Source: Candidatus Opitulatrix roisinitermitis (lineage in GTDB: Bacteria > Actinomycetota > Actinomycetes > Actinomycetales > Bifidobacteriaceae). From it: DNA of 36,780 bases. Shown in pieces: positions 14,538 through 23,969 of this stretch. The DNA lies in NCBI GenBank assembly GCA_031288355.1, contig JAITRN010000028.1, positions 1 to 36,780 of the forward strand, written 5' to 3'. How positions within the stretch are numbered: position 1 is the stretch's first letter; each line of letters starts with the position of its first letter. The position numbers and the translations under genes are program-made. Under the pieces are notes generated by a model. The model did not search any database, was not told the origin of the DNA, and saw only the letters and a program-made list of their open reading frames with translations.

Positions 14538-17500
14538 CTATGTTTTAATTTTTATTCGTGTGTCGTCACTAATACCGGTATTGGTGATTAGGAAAGTTCT
14601 AGTTCCAGCATTTTTAACAAATATAAAATGGTTATTCCAAACAGTGTTAGTAAACATCTGATCCGCAAGCGCAGTAGAATCAGTTAAATCAATACTTGAC
14701 CAATCAATATAATCATTTAATACAGCATAAGAAAACATATACCGCATATCAGTAGCCTGATTTCCGAAACCTTGAGGCAAACTAAAACCAGCTGGTAAAG
14801 TAACATACATAAACATCCAATGCATACTAGTAGCGACCTGGCCAAAGCCTTCTGGCAAAGAAAATATATCAGGCAAAGAAGCATGATAAAACATACAGCT
14901 CATGTCTGAAGCCTGGCTTCCAAAGCCTTGAGGAAGCGTAAATCCATTAGGCAACGAAGCGTAATAAAACATATAACTTATATTTGCCGCCTGGCTTCCA
15001 AAGCCTTGTGGAAACGTAAATCCGCTTTTCATAGAAGATTGAAAAAACATACTATTCATATTAGTAATAGCTGTAGTTTTCAGATTGGATAAATCGATTT
15101 CAACTCCGCCTGGCGCAGTTAAATTACTAAACAAATAAGAACTATCCGGATTAGCTAACACTCCTCCATCGCCCCCTATAACAATTTCTGTGCTATTTTT
15201 CACACAAGCTATTACACCCCACTCGCGATATTGAGACACATCTATTGGATTAGAACAAACAGGTGTTGCATTTTGGAAAGATATTTTAGTGATAGCATTT
15301 CTAGTCGGGTTAGTTATTCCCAAAAATTTAGTCGGATAATTATCTTCCGTTCTCAGCATTGTTTCAGTGCCTTTAACCCTAACATTAGAAGAATCACTAA
15401 TATCACTACCATTAATTAAAAAATTTCTACTATTCTCATTTTGCACAATCATAAACCAATTATTCCAAATAACATTAGTAAACATATGAGTTTTGCTAGC
15501 TCGAGAATTAGTTAAATCAGTACCAGACCAATCAATACTGCCGTTAAACAGAGCTCCTTCAAACATCCCGCTCCCATCTAAAACCGCGCTTCCAAAGCCT
15601 GCAGGAAAAGTTAATCCTCTAGGTAAAGAGGTGCTTTCAAACATACCGCTCATATTAACAATACTTGAAGTTTTCAGATTAGACAAATCAATATCAACAC
15701 TGCCAGAAAACGTTAAATTACTAAAAAGATAAGAACTATCAGGATTAGCTTCAACTCCGCCATCAGATCCTACAATTATCTCAGTGTTGTTTTTAACACA
15801 CCCTAAAATGCTTTTATCGCCATCATAAGATAAATCAGTCGGATTAGAACAAGTCGGTTTTGCTTTTTGAAAGGATATTTTAGTAATTTGAGCACGAGTG
15901 GGGCCAGGCATTCCCAAAAAAGTGACCGGATTAGATTTTTCAAATTTTAATACTGATTCTTCCCCTTCAATTACAATTCGAGAAGGGTCACTAATATTGC
16001 TATTAGTGATTAAAAAAGTTTTACTAGCAGAATTTTGCGCAAAAATAAAATAATTATTCCAAACAGTGTTAGTAAACATATCACTTTTGCTGGCCTTAGA
16101 AATTGAAAAATTAGTTTCCGACCAGTCAATATCACCATTTAAAGTAGCTCCGCTAAACATGCCATTCATATTATTAGCATTTCTAGCGAAATCTTCTCCA
16201 AAAATTTCATTTTGGGCAAAAACCCTATTAGCAAACATATATGCCATATTCTCTGATTTTGCCCCAAAGTCTTTCAGAAAAGCAAAATTATTTGGAATAG
16301 CGCTATTTGCAAAACCTTGATCCACTGCAAACGCCGCATAAGCAGAAAACACATTCTCTAAATTAGATATTGTTGAAAAATCCAAACTTTGTAAAGCGCT
16401 TGTGGAAAGATTAGAAAAAAGTCCATCAGCACTGTATGGATTTCCCCTAACCCCTAAAGGCTCACCAATAACTATTTCAGTTCCGTTTTGAACACATCCT
16501 AAAATACTTCCATTTTTGCTTGATGAAACATCAACAGGATTATTGCAAACCGGCAAAGTTTCTATAAAACTAATTTTAGTTATGTCTTTTCTATTTAAAT
16601 TAGGAATATTTAAAAAGTTAGTTGGCAAGACAAGATTCCCATTTGTTTCAATAGCCTCTCTAGCTAAATAAGGCGTTATATTTAGGATATTAGCTAATCT
16701 TGCTAAGAAAACTGCCATTTGTTCACGACTGACCCTTGTGCTCGGTCTATATGTACTGTCAGGATAACCCTGTGTTATATTATATTTCAAAAGCCAAGCA
16801 ACAGCTTCAGCCTGGCCATTATCACGCAATTTTTGGCTATCAGAAAACTCCTCCATATATGAATTTACTTCATCAGGAGAAATATAAGGCTGGCCAACAT
16901 ATTTATATATAAATTGAGCCATTTGTCCACGATTTACAACAACATTGGGCATATAAACAGCGTCTCCCGCTTTAGTACAAGCCTTATCTGGTTTGCCTTT
17001 TGCAGTGCATACATAACCTGTTGTTATTCCTGCAGCCGAAAGCCAATCTATATCGGCTTTATTTTGTTCTTTATCAGTCACATCTTTGAATTCGATAGGC
17101 TGACCGCTAGATGCTGGACTACCAGCTAATCTTTTGAAAAAACTAGCCATCTGACGTCGATTAACTGCCTTTTTAGGATTATAAGTTGTGGGAGTATAGC
17201 CCGTGGTTATGCCAAAAGCCGCTGCCCATTTAATTTTCGCTTGGCTTTCGGCTTCTAAACTAGAAATATCTGTAAAATTAATATTTGTAGCCGCAGCCCC
17301 AAGCGCTATCTGAACAGGCCTTGACTTATCAGATTCTGCTGGAGGGCTAATTTGGCCGCCTGATATTTGAACATAAACTTTAGCTCTATAGTTTGAAGTA
17401 AACATATTTTGAAAAGTTTGAGTTAAAACCAATTTAGAAATATCTTGAACAGTTTGAACTACCCTATCTATTCCATCCACTAATTCCACTTTATAAGTCC

Positions 17501-17753
17501 AATCACCAGAGGGTTCAGGAAACGGAGCAGCCCAAGATACTCCCAAAGAATCGCCATTTTGGGCAATTACAACATCTCTAGGTGCAGGCGGGATATCATT
17601 TGTATTAGCCTTAGCTAAAGGTGTTTGAAAATTTATACAAGCTGCTTGGAAACCAAAAACCACTATCAAACAAAAAATCATTTTCTTAAATAAACTTTTT
17701 GAACAAATAAAATTTTTATATCTATTTACTATATCGGTTTTTAAATTATTCAT
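14538..17753 (-). CDS. SLH-domain surface protein with BspA-type LRRs, A-type, three modules
   Basis: Secreted wall-anchored protein of 1071 aa. Order: signal peptide (1 to about 48), FN3-like domain (about 55-150), three SLH domains (about 157-357; the first and third carry GITTGY and NITQGYPDSTYRP, the second a CTAKGKPDKACTK insertion), then three copies of a repeated unit starting at about 388, 620 and 819. Each unit begins ITKISF, has two conserved cysteines (P-x-C-x-N-P and ILGCV in the first two; IACV in the third), a TEIVIG-GGV-N-YLFSNL stretch, DUF285-type LRRs (MF-x5-LPxGFxxPxGFG) and a cap (IDWS, MFTNTVWNN, FLITN). SLH domains usually bind a pyruvylated secondary wall polymer, so surface location is well supported; adhesion is inferred. 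The first 440 residues are nearly identical to the next gene upstream. It has its own promoter and an AAAGG ribosome site. Confidence 0.88.
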   Translation of the reverse strand: MNNLKTDIVNRYKNFICSKSLFKKMIFCLIVVFGFQAACINFQTPLAKANTNDIPPAPRDVVIAQNGDSLGVSWAAPFPEPSGDWTYKVELVDGIDRVVQTVQDISKLVLTQTFQNMFTSNYRAKVYVQISGGQISPPAESDKSRPVQIALGAAATNINFTDISSLEAESQAKIKWAAAFGITTGYTPTTYNPKKAVNRRQMASFFKRLAGSPASSGQPIEFKDVTDKEQNKADIDWLSAAGITTGYVCTAKGKPDKACTKAGDAVYMPNVVVNRGQMAQFIYKYVGQPYISPDEVNSYMEEFSDSQKLRDNGQAEAVAWLLKYNITQGYPDSTYRPSTRVSREQMAVFLARLANILNITPYLAREAIETNGNLVLPTNFLNIPNLNRKDITKISFIETLPVCNNPVDVSSSKNGSILGCVQNGTEIVIGEPLGVRGNPYSADGLFSNLSTSALQSLDFSTISNLENVFSAYAAFAVDQGFANSAIPNNFAFLKDFGAKSENMAYMFANRVFAQNEIFGEDFARNANNMNGMFSGATLNGDIDWSETNFSISKASKSDMFTNTVWNNYFIFAQNSASKTFLITNSNISDPSRIVIEGEESVLKFEKSNPVTFLGMPGPTRAQITKISFQKAKPTCSNPTDLSYDGDKSILGCVKNNTEIIVGSDGGVEANPDSSYLFSNLTFSGSVDIDLSNLKTSSIVNMSGMFESTSLPRGLTFPAGFGSAVLDGSGMFEGALFNGSIDWSGTDLTNSRASKTHMFTNVIWNNWFMIVQNENSRNFLINGSDISDSSNVRVKGTETMLRTEDNYPTKFLGITNPTRNAITKISFQNATPVCSNPIDVSQYREWGVIACVKNSTEIVIGGDGGVLANPDSSYLFSNLTAPGGVEIDLSNLKTTAITNMNSMFFQSSMKSGFTFPQGFGSQAANISYMFYYASLPNGFTLPQGFGSQASDMSCMFYHASLPDIFSLPEGFGQVATSMHWMFMYVTLPAGFSLPQGFGNQATDMRYMFSYAVLNDYIDWSSIDLTDSTALADQMFTNTVWNNHFIFVKNAGTRTFLITNTGISDDTRIKIKT

Positions 17754-17783
17754 AATCTCTGCCTTTATATTTACTAAAAATAA

Positions 17784-17812
17784 CCTATACTATAACTTTA
17801 ACATTAACTCAA
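17784..17812 (-). promoter_or_regulatory. Promoter of the distal A-type SLH gene
   Basis: Coding strand: TTGAGT (17807-17812), 17-base spacer, TATAGG (17784-17789), about 30 bases of leader and AAAGG before ATG. Upstream is an interrupted T tract (T8, C, T4 with the last two T in the -35). Confidence 0.6.
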
Positions 17813-17890
17813 AAGAAAAAAAATGATTTTTGCAATTCGTTTATAAAAAAATAATTATAGTTCTCGAAATATAATTATAAAAAGTTCTTT

Positions 17891-17960
17891 CTAAACTTTT
17901 ATCTGCGCTCTATCATCCAGGGCCTCGCCTGCTATTAAAGCGTCTTTTCTATCAAAGCGC
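17891..17960 (-). pseudogene. C-terminal relic of a C-type SLH gene
   Basis: Read on the minus strand up to TAG at 17891-17893, this intergenic piece encodes DRKDALIAGEALDDRAQIKV. Intact C-type genes end SKDALIAGGAPADRVQIKV. The DNA downstream of the stop (to about 17870) also matches that after the C-type gene ending at 21439. No start or upstream body remains. The relic lies between two A-type genes, where a tandem duplication of a segment running from the C-type tail to the end of the A-type gene would leave it. Confidence 0.8.
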
Positions 17961-17970
17961 CTATTTTATT

Positions 17971-20900
17971 TTAACTTCCTTTAACTTTAACATTTGCAGC
18001 AGTAGCTTCAGTCCCATTAATTAACCAATCAACCGAACCTTGATTTTTAGCTAATACAAAGTGTCCCTGCCAAGATGTCTGAATAAACATATTGTATTTT
18101 TCAACACCTGTTTTATTTGTAAAGTCAACACCAGACCAATCAATATCGCCGTTCAACAAGGCATCAGCAAAAATAAGACTCATGTCCAAAGCTACATTTC
18201 CAAAACCCTGAGGCAAGGAAAAATCGCTTGCAAAAGCGACTCCTTGAAACATGGTGATCATACTAGTTGCCACGCTTCCGAAGCCCTGAGGCAGGGAAAA
18301 CCCACTTGGAAAAGAGGCGCTGTCAAACATAGCATTCATATTAGTTGCTGCGCTTCCGAAGCCTGCGGGAAATGAAAATCCACTTAAAAAAACGACATCT
18401 ACAAACATAGCACTCATATTAGTCGCTGCGCTTCCAAAACCTTGAGGCAAGGAAAAATTAGTTGATAAAGTGGTACTATAAAACATATAACTTACGTCTA
18501 AAGCAACAGCACCAAATCCAACAGGCAAGGAAAATCCACTTCGCAAAGTAGTATCATGAAACATATAACTTATATCTAAAGCAACAGCGCCAAATCCTGT
18601 GGGCAGGGAAAAATTGTTTGGTAATGAAGTCTGCTCAAATATATGACTCATATTAACTACCTTGCTTCCGAAGCCTGCGGGAAATGAAAATCCACTTGGC
18701 AAAGTTGACATATAAAACATGCCTTGCATATTAGTTACCACGCTTCCGAAGCCTGCGGGTAACGAAAATCCACTTGGCAACAAAGTAAACATAAACATAT
18801 AATTCATATTTGTAGCAACAGCGCCAAATCCTGCGGGCAATGAAAAATCGCTATTTAATTTTGTCTGCTGAAATGTGCGATTCATACTAGTCGCCAGGCT
18901 TCCGAAGCCTGCGGGTAACAAAAATCCACTTGGCAAAATGGCATTTTGAAACATACCATCCATATCAGTTGCCACGCTTCCGAAGCCTGAAGGAAATGAA
19001 AATCCGCTTGGCAACGAAACCTGACCAAACATAAATTTCATATTGGTTGCCATAGAACCAAATCCAACAGGCAAGGAAAATCCACTTGGCAAAGCAGAGT
19101 CATAAAACATATCCAGCATATTAGTAACCACGCTTCCGAAGCCCTGAGGCAGAGAAAGGCCGCGAATTAACCGAGTATTTGTAAACATATATGACATATC
19201 AGTAATGTCTGAAGTTCTCAAATTAGATAAATCAATACTAGCACCGTTAGGGGAAAGTGATAAATTACTAAAAAGCCAAGAACTTATAGGATTAGCTTCA
19301 ACTCCGCCATCAGACCCTATAATTATTTCAGTGTCATTTTCAACACATCCTAAAATGCTCTTGTCTCCATCAGAAGATACATCAGTCGGATTAGAACAGG
19401 TCGGTTTTGTTTTTTGAAAAGATATTTTAGTAATCTGAGACCGAGCCGGGCCAGATATTCCTAAAAAAGTGACCGGATTAATACTTTCCATTTTCAATAT
19501 TGATTCTCCCCCTTTAACTCTAATTCGAGAAGGGTCGCCAATATTGCTATTAGTGACTAAAAATATTCTGCTAGCCTCATTTTGCACAAGTATAAAATAG
19601 TCATTCCAAATAACGCCAGTAAACATATCAGTTTTGCTGGCCGTAGAAGTTAAAAAATTAGTTTCTGACCAGTCAATATCGCCATTTAAAGTAGCTCCGC
19701 TAAACATAGCATTCATATTAATGACATTTTTAGCAAAATCTTCCTCAAAAATTCTATCATGAGCAAAAATTCTATTAGCAAACATATATGCCATATTCTC
19801 TGAATTCACCCCAAAGCCTTTCGGAAACACAAAATTGCTTGGAATAACACTATTGACAAAACCTTGATCCACCGCAAACGCTGCATAAGATGAAAAAACA
19901 TTTCCCAAATTAGATATTACTGAAAAATCCAAACTCTGCAAAGCGCTTGTGGAAAGATTAGAAAAAAGCCCATCCGCGCTATATGGATTGCCCTTCACCC
20001 CTAAAGGCTCACCAATAACAATTTCAGTGTTGTTTTTAACGCATCCTAAAATACTTCCATTTTTACTTGATGAAACATCAACAGGATTATTGCAAACCGG
20101 CAAAGTTTCTATAAAACTAATTTTAGTTATGTTTTTTCTATTTAAATTTGAAATTCCCAAAAAGTTAGTTGGTAAAACAAGATTGCCATTTGTTTCAATG
20201 GATTCTCTAGCCAAATAAGGCGTTATATTTAAAATATTGGCTAATCTTGCTAAGAAAACTGCCATTTGTTCACGACTGACTCTTGTAGTTGGTCTATATG
20301 TACTGTCAGGATAACCCTGCGTTATATTATATTTCAAAAGCCAAGCAACGGCTTCGGCCTGGCCATTATCGCGCAATTTTTGGCTATCAGAAAACTCCTC
20401 CATATATGAATTTACTTCATCAGGAGAAATATAAGGCTGGCCAACATATTTATATATAAATTGAGCCATTTGTCCGCGATTTACAACAGAATTAGGCATA
20501 TAAACGGCGTCTCCCGCTTTAGTACAAGCCTTGTCTGGTTTGCCTTTTGCAGTGCATACATAACCTGTTGTTATTCCTGCAGCCGAAAGCCAATCTATAT
20601 CGGCTTTATTTTGTTCTTTATCGGTCACATCTTTGAATTTAATAGGCTGACCACTAGGTGCCGGTCCGCCAGCTAACCTTTTGAAGAAACTAGCCATCTG
20701 ACGTCGATTAACCGCCTTTTTAGGATTATAAGTTGTGGAAGTATAGCCCGTGGTTATGCCAAAAGCTGCTGCCCATTTAATTTTCGCTTGGCTTTCAGCC
20801 TCTAAACTAGAAATATCTTTAAAATTAATGTTTGTAGCCGCAGCTCCAAGCGCTATCTGAACGGGCCTTGACTTGTCAGATTCTGCTGGCGAACTAATTT

Positions 20901-21303
20901 GGCCACCTGATATTTGAACATAAACCTTAACTTTATAATTTGAAGTAAATAAATTTGCAAATGTTTGCGTTAAAACTGATTTAGAAATATTTTGAGCAGT
21001 TTGAACTACTCTATCTATTTCATCCACTAAATCCACTTTATAAGTCCAATCACCAAGCGGTTCAGGAGACGGCGGAGACCAGGATACTCCGAGAGAATAA
21101 TTGCTGATCCGCTCAATTACAACATTTTCGGGTGCAGGAGGGGCATCATTCATGCTAGCTTGAACTAATGGAGTTTGAAAACCTACACCAATTGTTTGGA
21201 AAACAAAAGCTACCACTAAACAAAAAATTGCTTTTTTAAATAGACTTTTAAAATAAACAAAATTTTTATATCTATTTACTATATTCGTTTTTAAACTATT
21301 CAT
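17971..21303 (-). CDS. SLH-domain surface protein with BspA-type LRRs, A-type, 13-repeat array
   Basis: A 1110-aa secreted protein. Signal peptide (1 to about 50), FN3-like domain (about 56-152), three SLH domains (about 158-360) and one ITKISF/two-cysteine unit at about 391, followed by LRR and cap as in its neighbour. A second unit at about 623 then carries 13 tandem 26-residue leucine-rich repeats (consensus LPSGFSLPAGFGSxATNMxxMF), and the protein ends with IDWSGVDFTNKTG and a cap ending VKVKGS. The repeats belong to the BspA/DUF285 type found in many bacterial adhesins and mycoplasma surface proteins. Residues 150-440 are almost identical to the distal A-type protein, while the LRR parts differ, so the two are recent duplicates diverging in the ligand-facing portion. 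It has its own promoter; ATG follows GCAGGA. Confidence 0.88.
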   Translation of the reverse strand: MNSLKTNIVNRYKNFVYFKSLFKKAIFCLVVAFVFQTIGVGFQTPLVQASMNDAPPAPENVVIERISNYSLGVSWSPPSPEPLGDWTYKVDLVDEIDRVVQTAQNISKSVLTQTFANLFTSNYKVKVYVQISGGQISSPAESDKSRPVQIALGAAATNINFKDISSLEAESQAKIKWAAAFGITTGYTSTTYNPKKAVNRRQMASFFKRLAGGPAPSGQPIKFKDVTDKEQNKADIDWLSAAGITTGYVCTAKGKPDKACTKAGDAVYMPNSVVNRGQMAQFIYKYVGQPYISPDEVNSYMEEFSDSQKLRDNGQAEAVAWLLKYNITQGYPDSTYRPTTRVSREQMAVFLARLANILNITPYLARESIETNGNLVLPTNFLGISNLNRKNITKISFIETLPVCNNPVDVSSSKNGSILGCVKNNTEIVIGEPLGVKGNPYSADGLFSNLSTSALQSLDFSVISNLGNVFSSYAAFAVDQGFVNSVIPSNFVFPKGFGVNSENMAYMFANRIFAHDRIFEEDFAKNVINMNAMFSGATLNGDIDWSETNFLTSTASKTDMFTGVIWNDYFILVQNEASRIFLVTNSNIGDPSRIRVKGGESILKMESINPVTFLGISGPARSQITKISFQKTKPTCSNPTDVSSDGDKSILGCVENDTEIIIGSDGGVEANPISSWLFSNLSLSPNGASIDLSNLRTSDITDMSYMFTNTRLIRGLSLPQGFGSVVTNMLDMFYDSALPSGFSLPVGFGSMATNMKFMFGQVSLPSGFSFPSGFGSVATDMDGMFQNAILPSGFLLPAGFGSLATSMNRTFQQTKLNSDFSLPAGFGAVATNMNYMFMFTLLPSGFSLPAGFGSVVTNMQGMFYMSTLPSGFSFPAGFGSKVVNMSHIFEQTSLPNNFSLPTGFGAVALDISYMFHDTTLRSGFSLPVGFGAVALDVSYMFYSTTLSTNFSLPQGFGSAATNMSAMFVDVVFLSGFSFPAGFGSAATNMNAMFDSASFPSGFSLPQGFGSVATSMITMFQGVAFASDFSLPQGFGNVALDMSLIFADALLNGDIDWSGVDFTNKTGVEKYNMFIQTSWQGHFVLAKNQGSVDWLINGTEATAANVKVKGS
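18165..19195 (-). repeat. 13 tandem 78-bp units encoding LRRs
   Basis: A recurring GCTTCCGAAGCC-type block is spaced by multiples of 78 bp (for example 19131, 18975 and 18195, with 12 periods between first and last). Each unit encodes one 26-aa GFG-containing repeat. Individual units vary at the residues between MF and LP. Confidence 0.85.
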
Positions 21304-21334
21304 AATTCCTGCCTTTATATTTAACTAAAAATAA

Positions 21335-21363
21335 CTTATATTACAACTTTAACATTAATTCAA
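21335..21363 (-). promoter_or_regulatory. Promoter of the proximal A-type SLH gene, with T8 tract
   Basis: Coding strand: T8 tract (complement of 21362-21369) running into TTGAAT (21358-21363), 17-base spacer, TATAAG (21335-21340), a 31-base leader and GCAGGA before ATG 21303. Confidence 0.7.
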
Positions 21364-21438
21364 AAAAAACGATTTTTGCAATTCGTTTATAACAAAAGAA
21401 TTATGGCCCTCAAAAAAAATATAATTATAAAAAATTTT

Positions 21439-23931
21439 CTAAACCTTTATCTGCACTCTATCAGCCGGAGCTCCGCCTGCTATCAAAGCATCTTTGGAAG
21501 CTTCGTTTTTCACTAAAACCACATGATCATTCCACACCGCATCAGTGAAAAGATCTTTAAGATTCGTCCCTTTATCAGTTAAATCAGCCGCTGACCAATC
21601 AATATTATAAGATAAATTCACATTTATAAAAGTGGAAGAAATGGAATAATTTATTCCAAAATCATTTGGCAAAACAAAAGGTCCTTGAAAAATTGCACCA
21701 TTAAAAATACGGTCTCCTGAACCCGCGTTCTGAAAAAAGCCAACAGGCAAGGTCCAGCCGCTCGCTATAGTGGCCTTCTCAAACATATTTTCTTTCAAAT
21801 CTTCCCAAGGAGGATAACTTTCATAATTTAATTTAAAAGTTGGAACTTTAAAATCAGCCGGAATAACAGCTTCTGAAAACATTCCTTGACCATCTGAGTA
21901 TGAACAAAAATCATCTGGCAAAGTGAAACCACCAGGAATTACCACTTTTGAAAGCATATATTCTACATGAGCATATTTACCAAAATTCTCAGGAAATGAA
22001 TAATTTTCTGGGAAAACAGCGCCTTTAAACATATTGTCCATTAAAATATCTCTACGCTGTATAGTATCTTCTGTCGAACCAAAATTTTTCGGAAAAACTA
22101 AGCTAGACGGAATTTTAGAATAAGCAAAAGCATAATACAAAAGGGATCTGTGCGTACTCCCTGACGAAACAGTAGCAAAATTCTTGGGCAAATGAAAGCC
22201 GGCTGGAAAATTAACTTTTACGAAAATATATGACAAATTGACAACATTCATACCAAAATCATCTGGGAAAGAAAAGCCGGGCGCAAAAACAGTTGAATCA
22301 AACATATAGCTCATAATAGCAGATCCATATTTTCCATTATTTTTAGTCATCAAAAACTGTGGCAAGGAAAAATCCGCCGGGAGTGTTGCTGACCTGAACA
22401 TGCCACTTGCAATTTCGCAATCCCAGGCAAATTTAGCTGGAAAAATTATGCCTGATGGAAAAATAACATTATCAAACATACTCAACGCACTTTTAGCGTT
22501 TTGGCCAAAATTGTCTGGAAAAATTATACTATTTATTTTGCCAAAATGATAAAACATATTATCCAACCATCTTGTAAAATGAACATTCAAATGCCTAAGA
22601 TTTAGCGAAACCCCTAAATTGGAATTAAAATTGGCAAAGAGGTATCCATTGTTAAAACTGTCTACCATAACTCCGCCTATTTGACCAATAGTTATTTCGC
22701 TCCCGTTCACACAAGCCAAAATCGCGCCTGTGTCACCATAAGAAACATCTATTGGAGAAGAACAAACTGGTAAATAATCTATAAATTCAATTTTGGTTAT
22801 AGCGCTTCTGGCAACTCCTGTATTCAAAAAACCTTCTCTAAAATTTTCAATTTTTAAAAATGGCGCAACTGCTAAATTCTGTGATGAATAAGCCATAAAT
22901 TTAGCCATCTGAACTCGCGAAACAGTGTTATTTGGTTTATATTGGCCGTCAGCATAGCCCGAAATAATTGAATTTTTTATAAGACAGGCCACAGCCTGCT
23001 TTTGCTCGTCATTGGTCAATTTAGAAGAATCGGTAATCTTATCTAAATATTTGTTAATATCAAGATCAGAGAATGGCGATCCAAAATATCTGTAAATCTC
23101 TAAAGCTAATTGAGAACGAGTTATAAATTTGCTGCCATAAAAAATTTTATCACCTTTTTTAGTACAAGCTTTATATGGTTTGCCTTTGGCCGTGCAATCA
23201 TATCCCTGAATAATTCCTAGGCTAACAGCCCATAAAATAGCATTTTTATGTTCATTATCAGCTAAATCCACAAAAGGGTTCTCTACTTCAGCCACAGAAG
23301 GCTTGCCAGCTGAGCGATAAATAAATGAAGCCATTTGTTCGCGGCTGACTTTCCCGCTAGGGTGATAGCCCCCATCTTGATAACCTGTGGTTATTCCGTA
23401 GTTGGCTATCCAATTAATTTGCTCTTGAGAATCAGCTGGCTGATCACTTATATCATTGAATTGATCCCTATCAACAGCGTTCAAATAAATATTTACCGTA
23501 TCGTTTGTTTCAAGCGGTATACCATAAGGGAAAGACCACGCTGTTGCTTTATAATTGCCTGCCACTACATTATTAAAAGTATATTCAAATACATTTCCAT
23601 CTAACGTTCCGGACTGGTAAAAAGTTTCTCTGTAGAAAGAATTACTTAAATTAAACTGAATGCTATCTTGACCATAACCTGGCGGAGTTTGAAGATCTAT
23701 TTTAATTGAATTACTGCCGATTTTTGTTATTGAAACCGCAAAGTCATCAACCGCTTTTGGATTAGCCACTTTTGAATTAACTTCACTTAAACTACCCTCA
23801 TTTAAATTAATTGCGTTCGCTTCTGATGCAGACACTGCACCAAATAATGAAAAACAAAAAACCGCTATTAAGCAAAAAGCTAATTTTTTGAATAAACTTT
23901 TTGAACAAAAACTATCTTTATATTTATTCAC
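21439..23931 (-). CDS. SLH-domain surface protein, C-type (copy 1), start codon altered
   Basis: A C-type paralogue of 830 aa if read from GTG 23931. Signal peptide with core LAFCLIAVFCFSLFGAVSA, FN3-like domain (to about 148), three SLH domains (about 150-345; GITTGYQDGGYHP, the CTAKGKPYKACTK insertion, SIISGYADGQYKP), one two-cysteine module (LPVCSSPIDVS, ILACV), an irregular LRR region (for example MFDNVIFPSGIIFPAKF) and the cap DALIAGGAPADRVQIKV. In paralogues the ATG follows the ribosome site; here the matching codon is GTT (23953-23955) with SD AAGGGG in place, so initiation may be weak or use ATT or GTT. It is the second gene of an operon, 38 bases after copy 2, with no promoter of its own. 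Confidence 0.85.
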   Translation of the reverse strand: MNKYKDSFCSKSLFKKLAFCLIAVFCFSLFGAVSASEANAINLNEGSLSEVNSKVANPKAVDDFAVSITKIGSNSIKIDLQTPPGYGQDSIQFNLSNSFYRETFYQSGTLDGNVFEYTFNNVVAGNYKATAWSFPYGIPLETNDTVNIYLNAVDRDQFNDISDQPADSQEQINWIANYGITTGYQDGGYHPSGKVSREQMASFIYRSAGKPSVAEVENPFVDLADNEHKNAILWAVSLGIIQGYDCTAKGKPYKACTKKGDKIFYGSKFITRSQLALEIYRYFGSPFSDLDINKYLDKITDSSKLTNDEQKQAVACLIKNSIISGYADGQYKPNNTVSRVQMAKFMAYSSQNLAVAPFLKIENFREGFLNTGVARSAITKIEFIDYLPVCSSPIDVSYGDTGAILACVNGSEITIGQIGGVMVDSFNNGYLFANFNSNLGVSLNLRHLNVHFTRWLDNMFYHFGKINSIIFPDNFGQNAKSALSMFDNVIFPSGIIFPAKFAWDCEIASGMFRSATLPADFSLPQFLMTKNNGKYGSAIMSYMFDSTVFAPGFSFPDDFGMNVVNLSYIFVKVNFPAGFHLPKNFATVSSGSTHRSLLYYAFAYSKIPSSLVFPKNFGSTEDTIQRRDILMDNMFKGAVFPENYSFPENFGKYAHVEYMLSKVVIPGGFTLPDDFCSYSDGQGMFSEAVIPADFKVPTFKLNYESYPPWEDLKENMFEKATIASGWTLPVGFFQNAGSGDRIFNGAIFQGPFVLPNDFGINYSISSTFINVNLSYNIDWSAADLTDKGTNLKDLFTDAVWNDHVVLVKNEASKDALIAGGAPADRVQIKV

Positions 23932-23969
23932 TAAATTTATCTTTGAATTATTAACAATCTTCCCCTTTT

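Noticed and set aside
18165-19195. Regular repeats considered as a CRISPR array
   Set aside because: The units are in-frame 78-bp protein repeats with no constant repeat/variable spacer split, and no cas genes are present.
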